Assembly: GCF_963678835.1 (NCBI RefSeq)
Contig: NZ_OY787469.1
Coordinates: forward strand, 1,426,001 to 1,490,000
From: an uncultured Desulfuromonas sp.
GTDB taxonomy: Bacteria; Desulfobacterota; Desulfuromonadia; Desulfuromonadales; Desulfuromonadaceae
Length of the DNA stretch: 64,000 nt
Reading direction: 5' to 3'
A program made the translations under genes and the position numbers. Shown in pieces: positions 57,072 to 64,000 of this stretch. The stretch's first letter is position 1, and each line of letters opens with the position of its first letter. A model generated the notes under the pieces. That model did no database searches and was not told the origin of the DNA. It saw nothing but the letters and a program-made list of their open reading frames with translations.

Positions 57072-58150
57072 ATATTCTGATTGCCGGGGGGGGAACCGGA
57101 GGGCATGTGTTTCCGGCTCTGGCTATTGCCCGGCGGGCCATGGCGCTGGATACGGCCAACGAAATTCTGTTTGTCGGCACCCGGCAGGGGATTGAAGCCC
57201 GAGTGGTGGAACCGGCGGGGTTTGACATCGACTATGTTGATTTTAGTGGCTTTGCCGGTAAAAGCGTTTGGCAGAAAGCCTGCGTCATGGCCAAGCTGGT
57301 GTCGAGTACCCGGGAAGCCTTGGAGATTTTGGGCGACTTCAATGCCGATGTGGTGATCGGTGTTGGCGGCTATGCCTCGTTGCCGATGCTGGTGGCTGCC
57401 GGGCTGAAACGGATTCCGGTGGTATTGCATGAGCAGAACGCCTGGCCGGGACTGGCCAATCGGCTGGCCGCACGCTGGGCCAAACGCGTGTGCATATCGA
57501 TGGCCGATGTGGCCCAGCACTTCCACGGTCGTCCGGTGGTGTTGACCGGTAATCCAGTGCGTCAGGAGTTATTCAGTTGTCGCGCCTGGCGTGGCGACCA
57601 CCCCAGCCTGCTGATCTTTGGCGGCAGCCAAGGCGCTCGGGCGATTAATCAGGCGATAGTGGAGGCCCTGCCGCTGCTTAAACAGGCACTGCCTGAGCTG
57701 ACCATTGTTCATCAGACCGGAGAGGCGGCTTTGCCCGATATGGTTGCCGCTTATAATGACCGTAATTTTGACCAGGTGACCTTGCTGCCGTTTATCGACG
57801 ACATGGCCGCAGCGTACCGCGACAGTCAGCTGGTGTTGTGTCGTTCCGGTGCCACCACAGTCGCAGAATTGGCCGCTTGCGGACGTCCGGCGCTGTTGGT
57901 GCCTTTTCCCCAGGCTGCAGCCGATCATCAAACCTGCAATGCCCGGGTGCTCGCCGAACGCGATGCGGCGGTTCTGTTGCCGCAGGATCACTTGACGCCA
58001 CAGCGGCTGGCCGATGAATTGATTACCCTGTTTCGTGATCCGCAACGTCTGGCCGACATGGGGCGTCAGGCGAAAATGCTTGCGGCCAAAGGTGCTGCCG
58101 ATCTGATCCTTAACGAGTGTCGTCACGTGGCACGGAAACGGACGAAATAA
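57068..58150 (+). CDS. murG: Lipid II synthase (GlcNAc transferase) MurG
   Basis: 360 residues. [69 protein letters not shown] at 57068 with AAGGAG upstream, inside the end of ftsW. Confidence 0.98.
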   Translation: MNILIAGGGTGGHVFPALAIARRAMALDTANEILFVGTRQGIEARVVEPAGFDIDYVDFSGFAGKSVWQKACVMAKLVSSTREALEILGDFNADVVIGVGGYASLPMLVAAGLKRIPVVLHEQNAWPGLANRLAARWAKRVCISMADVAQHFHGRPVVLTGNPVRQELFSCRAWRGDHPSLLIFGGSQGARAINQAIVEALPLLKQALPELTIVHQTGEAALPDMVAAYNDRNFDQVTLLPFIDDMAAAYRDSQLVLCRSGATTVAELAACGRPALLVPFPQAAADHQTCNARVLAERDAAVLLPQDHLTPQRLADELITLFRDPQRLADMGRQAKMLAAKGAADLILNECRHVARKRTK

Positions 58151-59520
58151 TGTACGGAAAAATTAAACGAATTCATTTTGTCGGTATCGGCGGTATCGGC
58201 ATGAGCGGTATTGCCGAGGTGTTGCTTAACCTGGGGTATGACGTGTCCGGCTCGGATCTGCGTGCCAGTGAACTGACCCGTCGTCTGGAATCTCTTGGTG
58301 GCCGGGTCAGCTACGGTCATGCCGCAGAGAATGTTCAGGAGGCTCAAGTGGTGGTAACCAGTACCGCCGTGTCCTCGGACAACCCCGAAGTGGTGGAAGC
58401 CCATCGTCTGCTGGTGCCGGTGATTCCGCGTGCCGAGATGCTTGCTGAGCTGATGCGCCTTAAATACGGTATTGCCGTTGCCGGGACCCATGGCAAAACC
58501 ACCACAACCAGCATGGTGGCAACGTTGTTGTCCCATGGCGGCATTGACCCGACTGCCGTCGTTGGTGGCCGTCTTAACGCTCTGGGGTCAAACGCAAAAC
58601 TCGGCCAGGGGGAGTTCATGGTGGTCGAGGCCGATGAGTCCGACGGCTCATTTCTTAAACTGACACCGACCATTGCCGTGGTGACCAATATTGATGAAGA
58701 TCACCTCGACTACTATTCCGGCATGGATGAGATCCGCGGTGTGTTTCTCGACTTTATCAACAAAATCCCGTTTTACGGGCTGGCCGTGTTGTGTCTTGAC
58801 GATGCCAATATTCAGACGCTGTTACCTCAGGTTCAGAAGCGTTATGTGACCTACGGGTTAACGCCGCAGGCGGATTTCAGTGCCACGGAGATTGAACACC
58901 GTGCCGGTGGCACCGAATTTACCGTCCATTTTCGCCAGGAAAAACTCGGTCGCATTCGTCTGGAGATGCCTGGTCGCCACAATGTGCTCAATGCCTTGGC
59001 GTCCTTGGCGGTCGCCCGTGAACTCGATGTATCGATGAAGACCATCTGCGAAGGATTTGAGTCGTTTGCCGGAGTGCAACGGCGCTTCCAGATCAAGCTG
59101 GATGACGAAGTGATGGTGGTAGATGATTACGGCCATCATCCGGCCGAAATCAAGGCAACACTCTCCGCCGCCCGCAATGGCTGGGATCGACGGGTGGTGG
59201 TGATTTTTCAGCCGCATCGTTACAGTCGCACCCAAGCACTGTTTGATGACTTTGTCACGGCCTTCTATCAGGCCGATGTGTTGCTGGTGATGGATGTGTA
59301 TGCTGCCAGTGAAGTCCCGATCGAAGGGGTGTGCGGCGAAGATCTGGCCAAGGCGATCACCGATCATGGCCACCGTCAGGTGACCTTTTGCAACAGCGAA
59401 GAAGCTGTTGTTGAGCAGGTGCTTAAAGTGCTCAAGCCGGACGATATTGTCATTACGCTAGGGGCCGGTTCTGTGTGGAAAGTGGGCGAAACCCTGATTG
59501 AGCATCTGACCTGTGTATGA
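58150..59520 (+). CDS. murC: UDP-MurNAc-L-alanine ligase
   Basis: 456 residues. [20 protein letters not shown] loop [39 protein letters not shown]. Starts on the last base of the murG stop codon. Confidence 0.98.
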   Translation: MYGKIKRIHFVGIGGIGMSGIAEVLLNLGYDVSGSDLRASELTRRLESLGGRVSYGHAAENVQEAQVVVTSTAVSSDNPEVVEAHRLLVPVIPRAEMLAELMRLKYGIAVAGTHGKTTTTSMVATLLSHGGIDPTAVVGGRLNALGSNAKLGQGEFMVVEADESDGSFLKLTPTIAVVTNIDEDHLDYYSGMDEIRGVFLDFINKIPFYGLAVLCLDDANIQTLLPQVQKRYVTYGLTPQADFSATEIEHRAGGTEFTVHFRQEKLGRIRLEMPGRHNVLNALASLAVARELDVSMKTICEGFESFAGVQRRFQIKLDDEVMVVDDYGHHPAEIKATLSAARNGWDRRVVVIFQPHRYSRTQALFDDFVTAFYQADVLLVMDVYAASEVPIEGVCGEDLAKAITDHGHRQVTFCNSEEAVVEQVLKVLKPDDIVITLGAGSVWKVGETLIEHLTCV

Positions 59521-60446
59521 GTAACGACTGGCGCACCGTGTTACGGCAGAGCCTTTGCGGCGACTGCCTGTTTGATGAACCTCTGGCGCCGCTGACCACG
59601 TGGAAAGTGGGTGGGGCGGCCCAGTGCCTAGTTCGTCCACGGCACGAGGAGGACCTGAAGGTCCTTTCTGCCGTGATTCAAGACGCGGGTGTGCCCTGGT
59701 GGGTGCTTGGTGGTGGCAGTAATGTGTTGATCTCGGATCAGGGGCTGCCCGGAGTGGTGATTCAGCTCAGCCACCTGTCTCAGATCGAAAAGCAGCCAGA
59801 GCAACGTCTCAGCGTTGGAGGCGGCTGTTCTCTGGCGGAACTGGTGCGTACCACCGTTGAGCAGGGGCTTGGTGGTCTTGAAGCTCTGGCTGGTATCCCC
59901 GGTAGCGTCGGTGGTGCCGTGTCCGGCAATGCCGGCGCCGCAGACCAGCAGATTGGCCAGCGTGTTGTCGATGCCCGGGTGTGGACTCCGCTGGAGCATC
60001 ACGATGTCACAACCTGGTCGGCAGAGCAGTGTGACTTTGGCTACCGCCACAGTGCGTTGATTCCAGACCATGTTGTGATCAACGTGACATTGCAACTCGA
60101 CCATTGCTCTGTCGAAACATTACGTGCGCGACGCAGTGAAGTGCTGGCGCACCGTCGCCAGGCGCACAATGTTGGCGGTCCTAATGCCGGGTCGGTGTTT
60201 CGTAATCCGCCGGGACAACAGGCTTGGCGCCTGATCGATGACTGCGGTATGCGCGCTGTTCAGGTTGGAAAAGCACAGGTTTCATCGCAACATGCCAATT
60301 TTATTGTAAATACTGGCGGTGCAACAGCCGAAGAGATCTATCAATTGATCCATAAGGTGCTGCACGCTGTAGCGCGACACCATGGTGTGTCATTGCAACC
60401 GGAAGTACGCCTGCTGGGGTCGTTTGGAGAAGTGGATGAAGGATAA
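59517..60446 (+). CDS. murB: UDP-N-acetylenolpyruvoylglucosamine reductase
   Basis: 309 residues. FAD-binding [42 protein letters not shown], and NAGSVFRNP with the catalytic serine, plus a C-terminal EVRLLG. ATGA overlap with murC, 11-base overlap with ddl. Confidence 0.98.
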   Translation: MSNDWRTVLRQSLCGDCLFDEPLAPLTTWKVGGAAQCLVRPRHEEDLKVLSAVIQDAGVPWWVLGGGSNVLISDQGLPGVVIQLSHLSQIEKQPEQRLSVGGGCSLAELVRTTVEQGLGGLEALAGIPGSVGGAVSGNAGAADQQIGQRVVDARVWTPLEHHDVTTWSAEQCDFGYRHSALIPDHVVINVTLQLDHCSVETLRARRSEVLAHRRQAHNVGGPNAGSVFRNPPGQQAWRLIDDCGMRAVQVGKAQVSSQHANFIVNTGGATAEEIYQLIHKVLHAVARHHGVSLQPEVRLLGSFGEVDEG

Positions 60447-61353
60447 GCAACAACGAATCGGTGTGATCATGGGCGGCACGTCAGCAGAGCGCGAGGTGTC
60501 GTTGCGAACCGGGGCGGCCATTGTCAAGGCCCTGGCGGAGTGCGGTTACACGGTGGTCGCGATTGATGCCGACAAAAATTTACCGGCTCGCTTGATTGAC
60601 GAACGGATTGAGGTTGCGTTTCTTGCGGTCCATGGTCGTTACGGCGAAGACGGCACCATTCAAGGCCTGTTGGAACTGATGCAGATTCCTTACACCGGTA
60701 GCGGTGTGCTGGCATCGGCGCTGGCGATTGATAAAGCGGTAACGAAACGGATGGTTGCCCAAGACGGTGTGCCGACACCGTCCGCAACACTGGTGGATGA
60801 AACCAGTGTTATTGATGACATTGTTCGGCAGTGTGGCCATTTCCCGCAGGTGGTCAAGCCGGTGCGTGAAGGTTCGACGCTCGGGATCGCCATTGCCAAC
60901 AATGCGGATGAACTGAAACAGGCCATTGCTCAGGCGCGTGACTATGATCGACGGGTTCTGGTTGAAGACTATATTGATGGTCGCGAAGTGACCGTGGCGG
61001 TGATGAACGGCCGCGCTCTGTCCATTATTGAAATAGTGCCGGAATCCGGTTTTTATGATTACACCGCAAAATATACCGTCGGCAAGACCCGCTATCTGGT
61101 GCCGGCACCGTTGCCTGAATCGCAGTATCAAGCCATTCAAAAGGCCGCTGTCACCAGTTATGCCAGCTTGGGATGCCGTGGTGCTGCCCGAGTCGATTTT
61201 ATGGTGACTGACGACAATTTTTACTTTCTTGAAGTCAATACCATCCCGGGAATGACAGAAACCAGCTTGCTACCCAAGGCAGCAGCTGATTGCGGTATGG
61301 TTTTTGCAAAACTGGTAGAGGAAATTCTCGACGACGCGTCTCTGGACCGCTAA
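60436..61353 (+). CDS. ddl: D-alanine-D-alanine ligase
   Basis: 305 residues, ATP-grasp. GVIMGGTSAEREVSL, LAVHGRYGEDGTIQGLLE, PYTGSGVLASALAIDK, VKPVREGSTLGI and EVNTIPGMTETSL are intact. Uses D-Ala from alr. ATG at 60436 chosen as the start preceding the conserved N-terminus. Confidence 0.98.
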   Translation: MKDKQQRIGVIMGGTSAEREVSLRTGAAIVKALAECGYTVVAIDADKNLPARLIDERIEVAFLAVHGRYGEDGTIQGLLELMQIPYTGSGVLASALAIDKAVTKRMVAQDGVPTPSATLVDETSVIDDIVRQCGHFPQVVKPVREGSTLGIAIANNADELKQAIAQARDYDRRVLVEDYIDGREVTVAVMNGRALSIIEIVPESGFYDYTAKYTVGKTRYLVPAPLPESQYQAIQKAAVTSYASLGCRGAARVDFMVTDDNFYFLEVNTIPGMTETSLLPKAAADCGMVFAKLVEEILDDASLDR

Positions 61354-61392
61354 CGGGCCGCAGCTGGTTGGGGAGACTGAGGATATTTCCTG

Positions 61393-62223
61393 ATGCGGGA
61401 TATGAAGCCGACCAAAGGCAAGCGTGCCAGAGATAATGTTCGAGTTCGACCGGCGCGAGAATGGAAAAAGGTGTTTACCCGCCTGTTGCACGGGATTCTG
61501 ATTCTGTGCTGCACGGTGTTAATCGTCAGTGGCGCAACCCTGCTGATGAATCTGGTCAGTAATTCGGACCATTTTCGGGTGGAAACCATCGAAGTGGTTG
61601 GCAATCGTAAACTGACCGACCAGGATGTCATTGCTCTGTCGGATATTCGACAGGGCGTGAGAACTTTTGACTTAGACCTGGAGATTATCGGTCAGAAGCT
61701 GGCGGAAAACGACTGGATCCATGATGCGGTGGTTGAACGAAAGCTGCCGCGCGGCATTGTTATCCGGCTGCGCGAACGTGAAACGGTGTTTATTATCAAC
61801 CTCGACTATCTGTTTTACGTCGACCGCAGCGGCGAGATTTTCAAGGTCTTGCGCGCCGGTGATCCGTTGAATTATCCACTGGTTTCGGGAATGGATCGTC
61901 AGCAACTTCTCGATGAACCGGACAAGAGCCGTGAGCAGTTGCAGCAGGTGGCGACTTTGATTGATCAGCTTGATCAGCGCAAGGTGTTTGATTTACAGGA
62001 TGTGTCGCAAATCAAGATCGACACGAACGAAGGGCTGATCCTCTATACCGGCTTGTACGGTGTGCCGATTAAAATAGGTTGGAAAGACTATGCCGATAAA
62101 CTGGATCGGCTTGAAAAGATCTATCCAGAACTTGAGCCCCGCCTGGCGCGGTTGAGTTACATCAATCTCAATGTTCCGGATAAGGTCATCGTTAAGAAGA
62201 TGACCGGTCAGACTATATTATGA
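61393..62223 (+). CDS. ftsQ: Cell division protein FtsQ
   Basis: 276 residues. Basic cytoplasmic N-terminus, one membrane segment (about 31-53), POTRA domain beginning FRVETIEVVGNRKLTDQDVI, then the FtsQ beta domain. Links FtsL/FtsB to early divisome proteins. The ribosome site is weak. Confidence 0.93.
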   Translation: MRDMKPTKGKRARDNVRVRPAREWKKVFTRLLHGILILCCTVLIVSGATLLMNLVSNSDHFRVETIEVVGNRKLTDQDVIALSDIRQGVRTFDLDLEIIGQKLAENDWIHDAVVERKLPRGIVIRLRERETVFIINLDYLFYVDRSGEIFKVLRAGDPLNYPLVSGMDRQQLLDEPDKSREQLQQVATLIDQLDQRKVFDLQDVSQIKIDTNEGLILYTGLYGVPIKIGWKDYADKLDRLEKIYPELEPRLARLSYINLNVPDKVIVKKMTGQTIL

Positions 62224-62290
62224 TGAAATACCCGCTATCGTATGGAATGCAAACCGAGAGCCCGAGAACTGGGCAGCAGGGAAGGATTGA

Positions 62291-63520
62291 ATGAGCAATC
62301 GTAAGGAAAATCTGATTGTTGGACTGGATATCGGCACAACGAAAATCTGTGCCATTATCGCCAGTATGACGGATTCGGGGTTGGATATTGTCGGTATCGG
62401 GACCAGCGTTTCCCGTGGTTTGCGAAAAGGCGTTGTCATCAACATTGAAAGCACGGTTGATGCGATCAGAAAAGCGTTGCAGGAAGCCGAGTTGATGGCC
62501 GGTTGCGAAATCAATTCGGTGTTTGCCGGCATTGCCGGTGCGCATATTACCGGATTTAACTCGCAGGGCGTCATTGCCATCAAGAACCGCGAAGTGACCA
62601 GTGAAGATATTCAGCGGGTCATTGACGCGGCCAAGGCGATTGCGATTCCCATGGATCGCGAAGTGATCCATGTGATTCCGCAGGAATTTATTATCGACGA
62701 TCAGGATGGCATCAAAGAACCGCTCGGGATGAGTGGTGTGCGTCTGGAGTCGAAAGTGCATATCGTTACCGGTGCGGTGGCCAGTGCGCAGAATATTGTC
62801 AAAAGCTGTAATAAAGCCAGTGTCAATGTGGCGGATATTGTTCTGGAGCCATTGGCATCCTCCGAAGCGGTGTTGTCGGCGGACGAGAAAGAACTCGGTG
62901 TGGCGATTGTCGATATCGGCGGCGGGACCACGGATCTGGCGATTTTCGTCGATGGGGCGATCAAACATACCGCAGTACTGTCGCTGGGCGGTAACCACCT
63001 GACCAACGACATTGCCGTTGGGCTGCGGACACCCATGGCGGAAGCCGAGCGGATTAAACATGCCTACGGCAGCTGCCTGACCAGTGACATCGGCAAGGAC
63101 GAAACCATTGAGGTGCCGTCGGTTGGCGGTCGCGAACCGCGCATTTTATCCCGGCAACTTCTGGCTGAGATCCTTGAGCCGAGGGTCGAGGAGATTTTCA
63201 CTCTTGTTAACCGAGAGATCGTGCGCAGTGGTTTTGAAGATCTGATCGCTTCGGGTGTTGTGATCACCGGCGGGACCAGTATTTTGCCGGGGATGCCGGA
63301 ATTGGCCGAACAGATTTTTAACCTGCCGGTCCGCCGTGGTTTTCCTCAGGGCATTGGCGGTCTAATCGATGTGGTCAACTCACCCATCTATGCCACGGGT
63401 GTTGGCCTGGTGATCTACGGCAGTAAGAATCAGGAGATCAACAATTTCTCCATTGGCCAGGAAAAAGTATTCGACAAAGTGATGCGCCGGATGAAGGAGT
63501 GGTTCGGCGAATTTTTCTAA
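62291..63520 (+). CDS. ftsA: Cell division protein FtsA
   Basis: 409 residues. Actin-like: VGLDIGTTKICAII, HVIPQEF, VDIGGGTTDLAIF, GVVITGGTS. The C-terminal amphipathic helix (MRRMKEWFGEFF) tethers FtsZ filaments to the membrane. AGGGAAGG precedes the ATG. Confidence 0.98.
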   Translation: MSNRKENLIVGLDIGTTKICAIIASMTDSGLDIVGIGTSVSRGLRKGVVINIESTVDAIRKALQEAELMAGCEINSVFAGIAGAHITGFNSQGVIAIKNREVTSEDIQRVIDAAKAIAIPMDREVIHVIPQEFIIDDQDGIKEPLGMSGVRLESKVHIVTGAVASAQNIVKSCNKASVNVADIVLEPLASSEAVLSADEKELGVAIVDIGGGTTDLAIFVDGAIKHTAVLSLGGNHLTNDIAVGLRTPMAEAERIKHAYGSCLTSDIGKDETIEVPSVGGREPRILSRQLLAEILEPRVEEIFTLVNREIVRSGFEDLIASGVVITGGTSILPGMPELAEQIFNLPVRRGFPQGIGGLIDVVNSPIYATGVGLVIYGSKNQEINNFSIGQEKVFDKVMRRMKEWFGEFF

Positions 63521-63611
63521 AAAGTGACCGGAGAACCGGTTCGTGATGGGCGAGACAACTGTTTGCGGAGAACCTCGTTGCCGCCCGTATCATTCACATG
63601 CAGGGGGAGTC

Positions 63612-64000
63612 ATGTTTGAATTTGATGAAACACTAGACCAGACAGCTAAGATCAAGGTAATCGGTGTTGGCGGAGGCGGCAGCAATGTCGTGGATGCCAT
63701 GATTAACGCCCAGATTATCGGGGTTGAATTTATCGTCGCCAACACAGATGCCCAGGCACTTAAACGCAGTGTGGCACCGATGAAGATTCAGCTCGGCACC
63801 AAACTGACCAAAGGTTTGGGTGCCGGAGCCAATCCCGATATTGGCCGTGAAGCGGCCATGGAAGATCGCAGCCGTATCGTTGAGCTGTTGACCGGCGCTG
63901 ACATGGTGTTTGTCGCCTGTGGTCTCGGCGGCGGTACCGGCACCGGCGCCGCTCCGGTGATTGCTGAAGCCGCCAAAGAGGTTGGTGCGTTGACCGTCGG
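63612..64000 (+). CDS. ftsZ: Cell division protein FtsZ, 5' part
   Basis: First ~129 residues; cut by the window end. Tubulin-like GTPase: [26 protein letters not shown] and the nucleotide loop [18 protein letters not shown] precedes the ATG. Polymerises the Z ring with FtsA. Confidence 0.97.
   Translation, partial: MFEFDETLDQTAKIKVIGVGGGGSNVVDAMINAQIIGVEFIVANTDAQALKRSVAPMKIQLGTKLTKGLGAGANPDIGREAAMEDRSRIVELLTGADMVFVACGLGGGTGTGAAPVIAEAAKEVGALTV

Overview
This 64 kb window is a chromosomal segment of an anaerobic, probably marine, delta-type proteobacterium. The best guess is the Desulfuromonadales (Desulfuromonas/Pelobacter-like). The evidence is a periplasmic octaheme cytochrome c of the hydroxylamine-oxidoreductase type, ResB/CcsB cytochrome c maturation, several c-di-GMP enzymes, a short radical-SAM ThiC, and a Gram-negative dcw cluster with DAP-type MurE. 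The genus is inference. No tRNA, rRNA, CRISPR array or complete insertion sequence was seen.

Layout. 1-340: a truncated copy of a long noncoding repeat. 380-4149 (-): a LuxP-like periplasmic protein translationally coupled to a membrane GGDEF-EAL protein whose periplasmic part resembles LuxQ; this is the most interesting locus. 4240-5813 (-): octaheme cytochrome. 6056-16111: histidine kinase, BepA-like M48 protease, Bax-inhibitor-1 family protein, YjfB-like small protein, ClC channel, DksA/TraR-like zinc finger, LTA-synthase-family sulfatase. 16424-19427 (-): promoter, TPP riboswitch, terminator, thiE-thiD fusion, thiC. 19549-22482: repeats around a second PAS-GGDEF-EAL gene. 22483-31050: alr, an ASKHA protein, purH, purD, purE, resB, ccsB. 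31066-42732: trmN6, dciA, DUF3343, then ffh-rpsP-rimM-trmD-rplS, rnhB-yraN-nadE-rsmI, and on the minus strand a divergent ligA and acyP. 42925-44178: CorC/CNNM. 44199-46250: four head-to-tail copies of a ~582-bp hairpin-rich repeat. 46450-64000: the dcw cluster mraZ-rsmH-ftsL-(small membrane protein)-ftsI-murE-murF-mraY-murD-ftsW-murG-murC-murB-ddl-ftsQ-ftsA-ftsZ, the last cut by the window end.

How the genes work together. The dcw genes make and divide the peptidoglycan wall, and alr supplies D-alanine for ddl. The thiamine operon is controlled by its own product through the riboswitch. purH/purD/purE carry out purine steps. ResB/CcsB attach heme to periplasmic cytochromes such as the octaheme protein. 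The LuxP-like/GGDEF-EAL pair looks like a route from an extracellular ligand, plausibly AI-2, directly to c-di-GMP without a phosphorelay. All functions are read from sequence and recalled family motifs; no database search was possible.
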